From contig JADJVH010000002.1 in the NCBI GenBank assembly GCA_016716665.1, positions 248,001-312,000 on the forward strand: DNA of 64,000 bases, written 5' to 3'. Within the stretch, counting starts at the first letter, position 1, and every line of letters starts with the position of its first letter. This document shows positions 1 to 8,725 of the stretch, in pieces. Under the pieces are notes generated by a model. The model was not told the DNA's origin. It saw only the letters and a list, made by a program, of their open reading frames with translations, and ran no database searches. Source of the DNA: Candidatus Opimibacter iunctus (GTDB lineage: Bacteria > Bacteroidota > Bacteroidia > Chitinophagales > Saprospiraceae). The position numbers were made by a program, and so were the translations under genes.

Positions 1-134
1 TAGTTATGCCCTTTCTGACCCCAATTTTCCAAAGTTTGCCACATGGATACCTGATCAATTCTCCTTAACAGAGGGGAAGTTTGATGCCAGAGATTAATGG
101 CTTTCTTGATCAATTCTATTTTTTTCAATGTCAT
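1..134 (-). CDS. Partial hypothetical protein, runs off left edge
   Basis: An open frame on the minus strand starts at ATG 134 and stays open for 44 codons to the window edge. The peptide begins MTLKKIELIKKAINLWHQ and is basic and helical-looking. I do not recognise a family. The DNA just upstream (148-180) resembles a dispersed repeat found at 28.75 and 39.38 kb, so this frame may be part of a repeat or mobile unit and not a real gene. Confidence 0.3.
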   Translation of the reverse strand, partial: MTLKKIELIKKAINLWHQTSPLLRRIDQVSMWQTLENWGQKGHN

Positions 135-147
135 TCCTCTCTGGGGC

Positions 148-180
148 ACTCTATCCAATGGCCAGAGACCGATTATTGCT
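148..180 (-). repeat. Copy A of an ATAATCGG dispersed element
   Basis: Read on the minus strand, the segment ATAATCGG..CTCTGGCC..TGGATAGA matches the core of two longer inverted-repeat elements at about 28.75 and 39.38 kb (ATAATCGGCC.C.GGCCGT.G). Three related cores in one window suggest a dispersed family. This copy lacks a visible paired arm. Confidence 0.4.
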
Positions 181-267
181 TTTTTCCTTGGCCGGACTTA
201 CAGCTCTGATACTATAATTGACATATTATTAAGGAGTTAGACATGCCCAGATGACCCATAATGGGCC

Positions 268-275
268 TAACTTTG
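268..275 (+). promoter_or_regulatory. -7 box for the two-component operon
   Basis: TAACTTTG fits the Bacteroidota -7 consensus TAnnTTTG. It sits only 7 nt before the kinase ATG at 283, so transcription would start at or next to the start codon (leaderless or nearly so). No clear -33 TTG was found. Confidence 0.4.
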
Positions 276-282
276 CAGGCTA

Positions 283-1558
283 ATGAAAAATATCAATATC
301 CGGTGGGTGATCCTCCTCGGCGCCGTGACCATCCTCAGCATCATCGCCATGCAGACCTATCTGCTGACGCAGCGCTGGAATCATGAGTCCAAGTCCTTTG
401 ACCAGACCACCAAGATCGCCCTGCTGCGCGTGGCCCATAAGATGGCCGAACTCAATAAGTCGACGCTTCCGACCAAGGATGTGATCAAGCAGATCACGCC
501 CAACTATTTTATCGTCAACTTCAATGACACGATTGATGCCAATATCCTGGAGTATTACCTGCTGGAGGAATTCAGCTCGTTAAACTCTTATACCGACTTT
601 GAATACGGCATCTACAATTGTGCCACAGACGAAATGGTCTATGGCAACCACTGTAACCTGCTTGAATCAGGTACACCAGGACGCCTGGAAGGAAAGCTAC
701 CAAAGTATGATGAGTTCCTCTACTACTTCGGCGTCAAATTTCCCTCCCGCCAGGAAGACCTGCAGGCGATCACCAGGAGTTCGTGGCTGATGGCCATGAT
801 CGCTTCGATCACCGTTGCCTTCTTTGTATACGCCATCTGGGTCATCCTCAACCAAAGACGCTATTCGGAGATGCAGCGTGATTTTATCAACAACATGACA
901 CATGAGTTTAAGACCCCGCTCACGTCTATCCAACTGTCCAGTGATTATCTCACCAAGCAACCGGTGATCCAGGGAGATGAGCGACTCAAGCGATACACAG
1001 AGCTCATCCGATCAATACCAACGCCTCAATACCCAGGTAGAGAAGCTACTCAATGTAGCGCGACTGGAGTCTGACGAGTTTAAACTGAAGCGTGAAAAAA
1101 TCAATGTGCATCAGTTGCTCGATGAGGTGCTGGAGACCAAGGGCGCGGAGGCAGGCATCGAAGGAAGAGTGTTTAACAGGCATTATGAAGCCGGAATAGC
1201 TGACATCGAAGGAGACAGGACCCACCTCGGCAGTGTGGTCAGCAACCTGATTGACAATGCGGTCAAGTATTCGAATCCCGATCAGCCTATCGACATCTGG
1301 ACCTCCAATGCAAGTGGAAATATCAACATCCGATTTGTGGACCGGGGCATCGGCATAGCGCCTGCGCATCAAAAACATTTGTTTAAAAAGTTTTATCGTG
1401 TACCTTCAGGCAATGTTCACGATATCAAGGGCTTTGGCCTGGGACTGCATTATGTGAAGCGAATATTGCAGATGCACAAGGGCGATATCAGGGTGGACAG
1501 TGAACTTGGGAAAGGCAGTACGTTTACAATACATATACCAACTATAGCAAAAGCATGA
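283..1558 (+). CDS. Sensor histidine kinase (OmpR-partner type), one frameshift
   Basis: Membrane sensor kinase of an RprX-like two-component system. A transmembrane segment lies at about residues 8-28 and a second at about 168-190, flanking a ~140-residue periplasmic sensor. The HisKA H-box NNMTHEFKTPL, the N-box LIDNAVKYSN and the G-boxes DRGIGIAP and GFGLGLH follow, so all catalytic parts are present. The reading frame shifts by one base near 1009: after ..YTELIR the frame moves to DQYQRLNTQVEKLL, as if one base were missing. Both halves match one continuous kinase of about 425 residues, so I treat it as one gene with a probable sequencing error. Its end overlaps the regulator ATG by 4 bp (ATGA), indicating translational coupling. 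Confidence 0.85.
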
Positions 1559-2241
1559 AAGCAAAAATCCTGTATGTAGAAGATGACGATTCATTGAGCT
1601 TCATCACGAAAGACCAACTCGAAATGGAGAACTATGATGTGACGCATAGCGCGAATGGCAAGGATGCCTGGAGTGTCTTTAAGAAGGGAGAGTTTGATCT
1701 GTGCCTGTTGGATGTGATGTTGCCTCAACTCGATGGATTTGAGTTAGCTAAAAAGATCAGAGCCGTCAGCAAGCATGTGCCGATCATATTCCTTACCGCC
1801 AAGTCAATGGTGGAAGACAAGATGGAAGGCTTCTTACTTGGTGGAGATGATTATGTAACTAAGCCATACAGCTTTGAAGAGCTGAAGATGCGTATCGAAG
1901 TATTCCTGCGCAGGCGCAAGATCATCGAAAACGCCCCCAAGGAAGCCATCATCATCGGCAAGTACAACTTTGACTATGCCAACCTTGATCTCTCTATCAA
2001 TGGTTCCTCAAAGGGACTTACACAACGTGAAGCGGACATCCTGTACTATCTCGCCACACGGCCCAACCAGGTCATTCGCAGGTCGGACATTCTTGAAGAT
2101 ATCTGGGGCAAGGATGATTATTTCTACGGCCGCAGCCTTGACGTATTCATCAGCCGTCTGAGGAAATATCTCAACGAAGACCCGGAGATTACGATTGAGA
2201 ATGTGCACAGTGTTGGATTTAAGCTCAACTTCCCAGCGTAA
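1555..2241 (+). CDS. OmpR/PhoB-family response regulator
   Basis: DNA-binding response regulator of 228 residues, the partner of the kinase it overlaps. The receiver domain has the acidic pocket ED-D at residues 9-11, the phospho-acceptor Asp53 in LLDVMLP, the conserved Thr in FLTAK and Lys in VTKPYS. The C-terminal half is a winged helix with the typical LTQREADILYYL and DVFISRLRKYL segments. Its resemblance to Bacteroides RprY is by pattern only; its targets cannot be read from the sequence. The gene is followed by heptad repeats and a strong bidirectional terminator. Confidence 0.9.
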   Translation: MKAKILYVEDDDSLSFITKDQLEMENYDVTHSANGKDAWSVFKKGEFDLCLLDVMLPQLDGFELAKKIRAVSKHVPIIFLTAKSMVEDKMEGFLLGGDDYVTKPYSFEELKMRIEVFLRRRKIIENAPKEAIIIGKYNFDYANLDLSINGSSKGLTQREADILYYLATRPNQVIRRSDILEDIWGKDDYFYGRSLDVFISRLRKYLNEDPEITIENVHSVGFKLNFPA

Positions 2242-2285
2242 GCAAGGAGCAAGGAGCAAGGAGCAAGGGGACTGTCTGGAGACAG
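2241..2285. repeat. Heptad repeat GGAGCAA plus GTC-TGGA-GAC hairpin
   Basis: Directly after the regulator stop lie about four units of GGAGCAA (2241-2268). They are followed by CTGTC-TGGA-GACAG (2272-2285), a 5-bp stem with a 4-nt loop. The same hairpin recurs at 29.92 kb and in variant form at 6.47-6.59 kb. Confidence 0.7.
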
Positions 2286-2298
2286 ATTTTACTATGAT

Positions 2299-2350
2299 AC
2301 TATAAAAAAGAAAGCCCCGTGTGGAAACACGGGGCTTTCTTTTTTATAGT
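2299..2350. terminator. Bidirectional rho-independent terminator
   Basis: A perfect 24-bp stem (2299-2322 with 2327-2350) closes on the tetraloop GGAA. The core is AAAGCCCCGTGT/ACACGGGGCTTT and both outer arms are A/T runs. A U-tract is therefore made in both directions, serving the converging regulator gene and atpC. Confidence 0.95.
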
Positions 2351-2358
2351 ATCCCGTT

Positions 2359-2607
2359 TTATTCTTCTACGCCGGAGACGAGGAGAGACACTTCATTGCG
2401 GAGCACTTCGATAAAGCCCTGCTCGATCTTGATGGCGCGTTTTTCACCTTTGGCAAGTTGAAAGCGCACTTCACCCTGACCGAGGGCGGCGACGATCGGT
2501 GCGTGGCCATTGAGCACCTCAAAGCGGCCGCCGATGGCGGGGACGTTGACAGAGGTGACTTTGCCCTGGAAGAGTTCTTTATCCGGCGTGAGGATGACGA
2601 GGTTCAT
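2359..2607 (-). CDS. atpC: F1F0 ATP synthase epsilon subunit
   Basis: Epsilon subunit of the F1 sector, linking the gamma rotor stalk to the c-ring. At 82 residues it corresponds to the beta-sandwich domain only (MNLVILTPDKELFQGKV..., GHAPIVAALGQGEVRF). The short form without the C-terminal helical hairpin is normal in Bacteroidota. It lies 17 nt downstream of atpD in the same direction and shares its promoter. Confidence 0.93.
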   Translation of the reverse strand: MNLVILTPDKELFQGKVTSVNVPAIGGRFEVLNGHAPIVAALGQGEVRFQLAKGEKRAIKIEQGFIEVLRNEVSLLVSGVEE

Positions 2608-2624
2608 TGATTCGTGGTTGTGGA

Positions 2625-4140
2625 TTAGTTACCGGACTCAGCCAACATTTTATTTCCTTCTTCGATCACTTCGTCGATAGAGCCCTTTCAGGTTGAAAGC
2701 AGCCTCTGGATACTGATCTGCTTCGCCGTTGAGGATCATCTTAAATCCGCGGATGGTTTCTTCGATCGGCACCAGGGCACCTGGCTTACCTGTAAACTGC
2801 TCAGCTACGTGGAATGGCTGTGACAAGAAGCGCTGTACGCGACGAGCGCGGTGTACGACGATCTTATCTTCTTCGGAAAGTTCTTCGAGACCGAGGATCG
2901 CGATGATGTCCTGGAGCTCGTTGTAACGCTGGAGGATATTCTTAACAGCCATCGCAGTGGTGTAATGATCATCACCGATGACCAGCGGATCGAGGATCCG
3001 TGAGGTACTATCGAGTGGATCCACCGCTGGGTAGATACCGAGCGCTGCAATCTTACGGCTCAATACCGTGGTGGCATCAAGGTGCGCGAAGGTTGTAGCA
3101 GGCGCAGGGTCAGTCAAGTCATCCGCAGGTACGTAAACGGCCTGTACAGATGTGATAGATCCTCTCTTTGTAGAAGTGATACGCTCTTGCATGATACCCA
3201 TCTCTGTAGCCAGTGTAGGCTGGTAACCTACCGCTGATGGCATACGACCGAGAAGAGCTGATACTTCAGATCCGGCCTGGGTAAAACGGAAGATATTGTC
3301 GATAAAGAAGAGGATATCGCGGCCACCTGCAGGATCGCTGAGGTCACCGTCACGATAATATTCAGCTACTGTAAGACCTGACAGCGCCACACGTGCACGT
3401 GAGCCTGGAGGTTCGTTCATCTGACCGAATACGAGGGTAGCCTGTGATTTTGCAAGTTCGGTTTTATCAACTACTGAAAGGTCCCAGCCGCCTTCTTCCA
3501 TGCTGTGCTTGAACTTCTCGCCGTACTTGATAACGCCTGATTCGATCATTTCACGGAGGAGGTCATTTCCTTCACGGGTACGCTCACCTACACCTGCGAA
3601 TACGGAGATACCTGCGTATCCCTTGGCGATATTGTTGATGAGCTCCATGATCAATACGGTCTTGCCTACACCGGCTCCACCGAAAAGACCGATTTTACCA
3701 CCTTTTGAGTATGGCTCGATAAGGTCAATTACTTTGATACCTGTATAGAGGATGTCTTTACTTGTAGACAGTTCTTCGTAGGTAGGTGGCTTGCGGTGGA
3801 TAGGGTAGGAGCGGTCGTCCTTGATGACCGGGCCGATACCGTCGATGGCTTCACCTACGACGTTAAAGAGGCGGCCTTTGATCTGCTCGCCTACCGGCAT
3901 CGTGATGTTTTTGCCTGTATCCACTACATCCATTCCTCTCATGAGGCCGTCTGTACTGTCCATGGCTACGGCGCGGATGCTGTCTTCGCCGAGGTGCTGT
4001 TGAACTTCAAGAATGATTTTTTCACCTGATGGACGGGTGATCTCAAGCGCGTTGAGAATATCCGGAATCTTGCTGTTTGCACCTGCAAAACTTACGTCCA
4101 CTACCGGGCCGATGATTTGTTTGATTGTACCGACGTTCAT
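2625..4140 (-). CDS. atpD: F1F0 ATP synthase beta subunit, C-terminal frameshift
   Basis: Catalytic beta subunit of the ATP synthase. The Walker A motif GGAGVGKT, the catalytic segment GERTREGNDLL, ILFFIDNIFRFTQAGSEVS and ALLGRMPSAVGYQPTL are all present. In the raw frame the protein ends ...FNLKGLYRRSDRRRK at 2650. Removing one G from the GGG run near 2683-2685 restores the family's usual end, GSIDEVIEEGNKMLAESGN, with a stop at 2625-2627. I therefore extend the gene to 2625 and read the shift as a sequencing indel, since a truncated beta subunit would be hard to explain. Forms an operon with atpC; the other atp genes are not in this window, as is common in Bacteroidota. Confidence 0.95.
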
Positions 4141-4192
4141 AATAGATTGATATACTTGTAGTTATGGTCAGAAAGAGGGTTAAATTGTGGCG

Positions 4193-4200
4193 CAAAGATA
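4193..4200 (-). promoter_or_regulatory. -7 box for atpDC
   Basis: On the minus strand this reads TATCTTTG, the Bacteroidota -7 consensus, 52 nt before the atpD ATG. The implied 5' leader is about 45 nt. Confidence 0.6.
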
Positions 4201-4247
4201 GAAATATAAACCCAAGAAAACCATGCCTCTGCCCAAGATTTTCTATA

Positions 4248-5018
4248 TTATTCTTCTTCTGTAGCCTGAGTTTCTTCCACCAGATGTGGTTCGATCCAGA
4301 AGTTGTTGATCCCTTCGCCAGAGAGGATGCGGACGACCTGGTTGTTGATCATCTCGAGGAGGGCGAGGAAGGTGACGATGGCGTGGATGCGGCTTTGAAC
4401 GGTAGCGAATACATCCATAAAATCCAGCCTGGGCTTGTAGACCAGCTTGCTGACAATATTGGCTTGCTCTTCCTGGATGGTAAAGGTGTACTGGACGATG
4501 GTGTGGACCGGATTCTTCTTGGCCTCATCAAAGCGGTCCATAACCCGCTTGAAGGCCTGTAATAATTTGTAGAGGGTGAGGCTCTCGAGTTCGGCATCGG
4601 CAAGGGCTTCTTCCGCCAGGGCAGCCAGTTCGACCTGGACATTTCCACGTGGGAAGGACATGGAGCGTGATTCTTCCTTGCGGCGGAGTTCCTCTGTGAC
4701 TTCCTTGTACGACTTGTATTCGAGAAGGCGCTGGATCAGTTCTTCGCGCGGATCGATTTCCTTGCCTTGCTCATCCAGTTCCTTGCGGGGGATCAGCATC
4801 TTGGCCTTGATGCGCATGAGGGTGGCGGCGACCAGGATAAATTCGGACGCCATATCGATATTGAGGTGCTCCATGGTATGGACATACCCCAGGAAATCAT
4901 CCGCGATCTTAGCGATCGGAATATCATATATATCGAGCTCATCCCGCTCGATAAAGAACAGGAGCAGGTCGAAGGGACCCTCGAAAGCTTCAATCCGGAT
5001 CGTATATGTCAGTTCCAC
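4248..5018 (-). CDS. scpA: Segregation and condensation protein A
   Basis: ScpA is the kleisin of the Smc-ScpAB condensin, which bridges the Smc heads and compacts and separates sister chromosomes. The 256-residue protein shows the family signature FEGPFDLLLFFIERDELDIYDI and the following IPIAKIADDFLGYV helix. A central acidic region (EELIQRLLEYKSYKEV) and a C-terminal winged-helix segment (FLALLEMINNQVV) complete the fold. The start is GTG at 5018 (MELTYTIRIEAFEGPF), the usual distance before the FEGPFDLLL motif. It is transcribed divergently from the methyltransferase gene at 5050. Confidence 0.93.
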   Translation of the reverse strand: MELTYTIRIEAFEGPFDLLLFFIERDELDIYDIPIAKIADDFLGYVHTMEHLNIDMASEFILVAATLMRIKAKMLIPRKELDEQGKEIDPREELIQRLLEYKSYKEVTEELRRKEESRSMSFPRGNVQVELAALAEEALADAELESLTLYKLLQAFKRVMDRFDEAKKNPVHTIVQYTFTIQEEQANIVSKLVYKPRLDFMDVFATVQSRIHAIVTFLALLEMINNQVVRILSGEGINNFWIEPHLVEETQATEEE

Positions 5019-5036
5019 CCGTTACTTTTAGGACGG

Positions 5037-5044
5037 CAAAGATA
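5037..5044 (-). promoter_or_regulatory. -7 box for scpA
   Basis: TATCTTTG on the minus strand, 19 nt before the scpA GTG, in the 31-bp gap between scpA and the divergent methyltransferase gene. Confidence 0.55.
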
Positions 5045-5049
5045 TCATT

Positions 5050-5763
5050 ATGGTCAGATTCAAAGGCAAGCTCTATCTATTACCTACCCCGATCGACGAG
5101 CACGGGCTCGAAAGTATCCCGGCAGAGGCTATCCGCATCATGCATTCCCTGGAGCATTTTATCGTCGAAAGGGCCAGAACCTCAAGGAGATACATCAGCT
5201 CCACCAAGCCTCCGAGGAAGATTGAGACACTCTTGATCGAGGAGATGCCGGAGGATGTCACCAATATGAAACTGATGGAATCCCAGATGCAACCTTTGCT
5301 GGATGGCAAGGATATGGGGATACTTTCGGAGGCAGGTGTGCCGGCTATTGCGGACCCTGGAAGCAAATATGTGGCGATTGCGCATCGGCTTGGGATCAGG
5401 GTGGTGCCCATAACGGGTCCGTCGAGCATCATGATGGCCTTGATGGCCTCGGGGCTGGAGGGGCAGCGCTTTACCTTCCATGGCTACCTCAGTGCCAAGA
5501 AAGAAGACCTGGCCAATGAGATCCAGAATATCGAACGGAGGGCTGATAAAGACAATGCGACGCAAATCTGGATAGAGACGCCCTACCGAAATAGGCAGAT
5601 CATGGAAGCGGCGGAGAAATATCTGGATCCGAAAAGGATGTTTTGCATCGCGGCAGGGATAGGAAGCAAGGATGGGTTTGTGATCACGCGGCAAGTGAAT
5701 GCGTGGAGGAGGAGTGGGTGGCCGGAGATTCACAAGGTGCCAACAGTTTTTTTGATTAGATAG
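5050..5763 (+). CDS. RsmI-like SAM-dependent methyltransferase
   Basis: Tetrapyrrole-methylase-fold enzyme related to RsmI, which 2'-O-methylates 16S rRNA C1402. Recognisable parts are GKLYLLPTPI near the N-terminus, the SAM-binding segment MGILSEAGVPAIADPG, and the loop VVPITGPSSIMMALMASGL. The segment FTFHGYLSAKKEDL matches the RsmI FxGFLP region in position. At 237 residues it is shorter than E. coli RsmI (about 285), which is usual for this Bacteroidota subfamily; its actual rRNA target is inferred. Confidence 0.8.
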   Translation: MVRFKGKLYLLPTPIDEHGLESIPAEAIRIMHSLEHFIVERARTSRRYISSTKPPRKIETLLIEEMPEDVTNMKLMESQMQPLLDGKDMGILSEAGVPAIADPGSKYVAIAHRLGIRVVPITGPSSIMMALMASGLEGQRFTFHGYLSAKKEDLANEIQNIERRADKDNATQIWIETPYRNRQIMEAAEKYLDPKRMFCIAAGIGSKDGFVITRQVNAWRRSGWPEIHKVPTVFLIR

Positions 5764-5829
5764 TGACCTTTGCTTTTTCAAGAGATGATGCGATGAGGAT
5801 GATTTTGGCTGAAGAGGCTGAAGAGGCGA

Positions 5830-6395
5830 AAGAGGCTAAAAGCAGAGGGCATAGAGCAGAGGGCATAGGGCTGTGTGAGAATGGGGAATTGTGAGGTGTG
5901 TTACAGCACGTTTTATTGCCCCGCAGGGGCTACAGGTTGGTAAGAGGCAAAGGGCAGAGAGCATAGAGCTGTGTGGGAGTGTGTGTGAGTGTGTGGTGCA
6001 TTGTTTTACAGAATATTTTTGCCCCGTAGGGGCTACAGGTCGGTAGCAAAGGGCAGAGAGCATAGGGCATAGTGCAGAGTGGGAGTGTGTGAGGGTATGG
6101 AGTATTGTTTTACAGAATATTTTTGCCCCGTTGGGGCTATAGGTCGGTAGCAAAGGGCAGAGAGCATAGGGCATAGTGCTGTGTGAGAGTGTGTGAGTGT
6201 GTATTGTATTACAGAATATTTTTGCCCCTTAGGGGCTATAGGTCGGTAGCATAGGGCATAGTGCATAGGGCATAGTGCAGAGTGGGAGTGTGTGAGGGTA
6301 TGGAGTATTGTTTTACAGAATATTTTTGACCCGTAGGGGCTATAGGTTGGTAGCAATAGAGTTTGAAAAATTAATCTTGCCCTGTAGGGGCAAAA
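5830..6395. repeat. ~103-bp tandem repeat with GCCCC hairpin, five units plus a remnant
   Basis: The hairpin GCCCC-GTA-GGGGC followed by TATAGGTCGGTAGC appears at about 5918, 6021, 6125, 6224 and 6328, spaced 99-104 bp. A diverged sixth hairpin is at 6379. Between the hairpins lie 7-bp units such as GGGCATA and GTGTGAG and the shared phrase ACAGAATATTTTTG. The hairpin-plus-GGTCGGTAGC module also occurs singly at 10265-10291 (reverse) and 30071-30097. No supported gene lies here. Confidence 0.85.
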
Positions 6396-6451
6396 CTTCT
6401 GTCGGGGATGAAAGGCTGTGGGTATTTTGGAATTTTGTTCGTTCATTAGAA

Positions 6452-6597
6452 GTTGATTTAACTCTAGCGTCAGGAGACGCAAAGCATATTGCATTCAAGT
6501 CTGGAGACTTGAACGAGCGGATGGGGGATGATTTGACTCTCGCGTCAGGAGACGCAAAGCATATTGCATTCAAGTCAGGAGACTTGAACGAACAGAG
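6452..6597. repeat. Two ~65-bp direct repeats with paired hairpins
   Basis: Two near-identical units (6453-6517 and 6529-6593, offset 76 bp) each contain GCGTC-AGGA-GACGC and then CAAGTC-WGGA-GACTTG hairpins around GCATATTGCATT. They lie just upstream of nadA. The loop and closing base pairs match the GTC-TGGA-GAC hairpins at 2272 and 29922. Confidence 0.85.
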
Positions 6598-6650
6598 AGA
6601 TCAACTAAAGAATACGATTTGTTGTTATAACCTGAATAACCAATATCAAA

Positions 6651-7664
6651 ATGAGTGCAACCATAGATAAGGCAATTGATGTGAAGGATCTCGATACAAA
6701 GGGATACCTGGATGTGGACATAGATCCGTCTCTGGATCTCGTGGCAGAGATCAAGAAAATGAAGAAAGAGAAGAATGCCGTGATCCTGGCGCATTACTAC
6801 CAGGAGTCGGAGATACAGGATGTAGCGGATTATATCGGGGATAGCCTGGGGCTGTCGCAGCAGGCGGCGGCTACGGAGGCGGATATCATTGTATTTGCGG
6901 GGGTGCATTTTATGGCAGAGACGGCCAAGATCTTGTCTCCAAATAAAAAGGTAGTGCTGCCTGACCTCAAGGCAGGTTGCTCACTTGCTGATTCTTGTCC
7001 GGCACCGCTGTTTAAAAAGTTTAAAGACTTGCATCCGGATGCAGTGGTCGTATCGTATATCAACTGCACGGCAGAGTTAAAGACACTGACCGATATCTGC
7101 TGTACATCAACCAATGCGGTGCATGTGATCAATAGTATTCCAAAAGACAAGGAGATCATCTTTGCACCTGATCGCAACCTAGGAGCATATCTCGAAAAGA
7201 AGACCGGACGTAAGCTGATCCTGTGGAACGGGACCTGCATGGTGCATGAGATTTTTTCACATGAGAAAATCGCGCGCCTGATGGTGCAATATCCTCAGGC
7301 TAAATTTATCGCACATCCGGAATGTGAAGCACATCTGCTCAACATTGCAGATTACATCGGTTCAACAAGTGGCTTGCTCAAGTTTACCAAACAGAATCCT
7401 GCTACGCAGTTTATCGTCGCGACGGAGCCGGGGATTATTCACCAGATGCAACTGGCGAGTCCTGATAAATTGTTTATTCCCGCTCCGCCTAACAATACCT
7501 GTGCATGTAATGAGTGTCCGCACATGAAGCGCAATACGATGGAGAAACTCTTTGTGGCGATGAAATATGAGCAGCCGGAGATTATCCTGCCGGATCATGT
7601 GATCAGGGACGGCAGGGCGAGTATTGACAGGATGCTGGAAATCTCAAAGGCTGCAGGCCTGTAG
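6651..7664 (+). CDS. nadA: Quinolinate synthase
   Basis: NadA condenses iminoaspartate with dihydroxyacetone phosphate to quinolinate in de novo NAD synthesis, using a [4Fe-4S] cluster. The 337-residue protein shows the AHYYQ segment (about 47-51), the MAETAKIL segment, and the three cysteine regions expected for cluster ligands: Cys110 (KAGCSLADSC), Cys196 (WNGTCMVHE) and the NTCACNECPHM group (Cys284/286/289). No nadB or nadC is adjacent. The upstream gap is repeat-filled and I see no clear -7 box. Confidence 0.96.
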   Translation: MSATIDKAIDVKDLDTKGYLDVDIDPSLDLVAEIKKMKKEKNAVILAHYYQESEIQDVADYIGDSLGLSQQAAATEADIIVFAGVHFMAETAKILSPNKKVVLPDLKAGCSLADSCPAPLFKKFKDLHPDAVVVSYINCTAELKTLTDICCTSTNAVHVINSIPKDKEIIFAPDRNLGAYLEKKTGRKLILWNGTCMVHEIFSHEKIARLMVQYPQAKFIAHPECEAHLLNIADYIGSTSGLLKFTKQNPATQFIVATEPGIIHQMQLASPDKLFIPAPPNNTCACNECPHMKRNTMEKLFVAMKYEQPEIILPDHVIRDGRASIDRMLEISKAAGL

Positions 7665-7694
7665 GCAAGGGGCAAGGAGCAGGGAGCAAGGAGA
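7663..7694. repeat. Heptad GGAGCAA repeat after nadA
   Basis: About four GGNGCAA units begin at the nadA stop codon. They are followed by an AT-rich stretch (7697-7800) leading to the next promoter. Confidence 0.6.
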
Positions 7695-7827
7695 TTAATA
7701 ATATATATAATATATTATTAATTCTTATTTTGTTAATAAACAGCATTTTATACTATTTTTGGCATTTATTTTTGCCATATTAAAATACGATAATTATACG
7801 ATTTACCTATTGGAAAGCGTTAGACTC

Positions 7828-7835
7828 TATCTTTG
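7828..7835 (+). promoter_or_regulatory. -7 box for the DUF6089 gene
   Basis: TATCTTTG, 16 nt before the ATG at 7852, at the end of a ~130-bp AT-rich region. Confidence 0.6.
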
Positions 7836-7851
7836 CGGCCCAAATTAGATT

Positions 7852-8676
7852 ATGAAGGGATTCAGTTTACTTGTTTTATTCATTGCATTAAGCTTTGCAG
7901 GTTATAGTCAGAAGGGGTATGAGCTGGGCGGCATGATCGGTATCAGCAATTATATCGGGGATATCAATCCCAATTTTTCCCTCAAGACTCCTGGTCTTTC
8001 GATTTGTGGGCTTGGGAGGTACAATTTCAACAACAGGATCTCCATACGTGCAGACCTGGCTGCGGGACGGTTGGTAGGAAAGGACAACCTTTCTGAAAAC
8101 AATTTCCAGCAGGCGCGTAACCTCAGTTTCCGGACCGATTATCTCGATGGGTCCCTGGATTTCGAATTTAACTTCCTCCCCCTCGTCCATGGTAGCCGCG
8201 ACAAATATTTTACACCGTATGTATTTGCCGGACTTGCCTTCATGTATTACAACCCAAAGGCTAATCTCGATGGAACCTGGTATGCCCTGAGGCCGCTGGT
8301 TACTGAAGGACAAGTGAAAGGCGCTGAGTATGCCCAGATCACTGCAGGCCTGACGTATGGGATGGGTGTCAAGGTAGATTTGAGTTATGAGTGGAGTTTA
8401 AATGTTGAATTGTCCGTGCGACAAGTGGGTACAGATTACCTCGACGATGTCAGCACCGTTTATCCAAACACGTTTGAGTTAGCTGCCCTGAGAGGTGATA
8501 TCGCGGTGCAATTGTCTGACAGATCCCTGGAGACTGGCCGTCCGGAGCCCATAGGTGAGCCCGGCCGCCAGCGTGGCGTGAGCAGCGTCAATGATGCCTA
8601 TTATTCCTTCAGGGTGGGTCTGGTATATTATATCGGCTTATTACAATGCCCGGCCCTGAGCAAGCCAAGACCCTGA
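7852..8676 (+). CDS. DUF6089-type outer-membrane beta-barrel protein
   Basis: A secreted 274-residue protein with an N-terminal signal peptide (MKGFSLLVLFIALSFAGYSQ). The start of the mature part, YELGGMIGISNYIGDINPNF, is the hallmark of the Bacteroidota DUF6089 family. It is followed by GRYNFNNRISIRADLAAGR and ends with YYSFRVGLVYYIG and LQCPALSKPR, all typical of this small OMP family. Function is unknown; an outer-membrane barrel is inferred. It has its own promoter and is followed at once by the LysE-like remnant. Confidence 0.85.
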   Translation: MKGFSLLVLFIALSFAGYSQKGYELGGMIGISNYIGDINPNFSLKTPGLSICGLGRYNFNNRISIRADLAAGRLVGKDNLSENNFQQARNLSFRTDYLDGSLDFEFNFLPLVHGSRDKYFTPYVFAGLAFMYYNPKANLDGTWYALRPLVTEGQVKGAEYAQITAGLTYGMGVKVDLSYEWSLNVELSVRQVGTDYLDDVSTVYPNTFELAALRGDIAVQLSDRSLETGRPEPIGEPGRQRGVSSVNDAYYSFRVGLVYYIGLLQCPALSKPRP

Positions 8677-8711
8677 TCTGATTTCCGCTTCCTGTACTTC
8701 GTGCCGGTGAC

Positions 8712-8719
8712 TATCTTTG
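8712..8719 (+). promoter_or_regulatory. Candidate -7 box for the LysE-like gene
   Basis: TATCTTTG ends 6 nt before ATG 8726 and 12 nt before ATG 8732, which would give a leaderless or very short-leader transcript. Confidence 0.45.
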
Positions 8720-8725
8720 ATTCCT

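Noticed and set aside
2299..2350. Regulatory operator (long perfect palindrome)
   Set aside because: Its place between converging genes and its T-run on both strands fit a bidirectional terminator.
5830..6600. CRISPR array
   Set aside because: The repeat units vary in length and sequence, the 'spacers' are themselves repeats, and no cas gene lies in the window.
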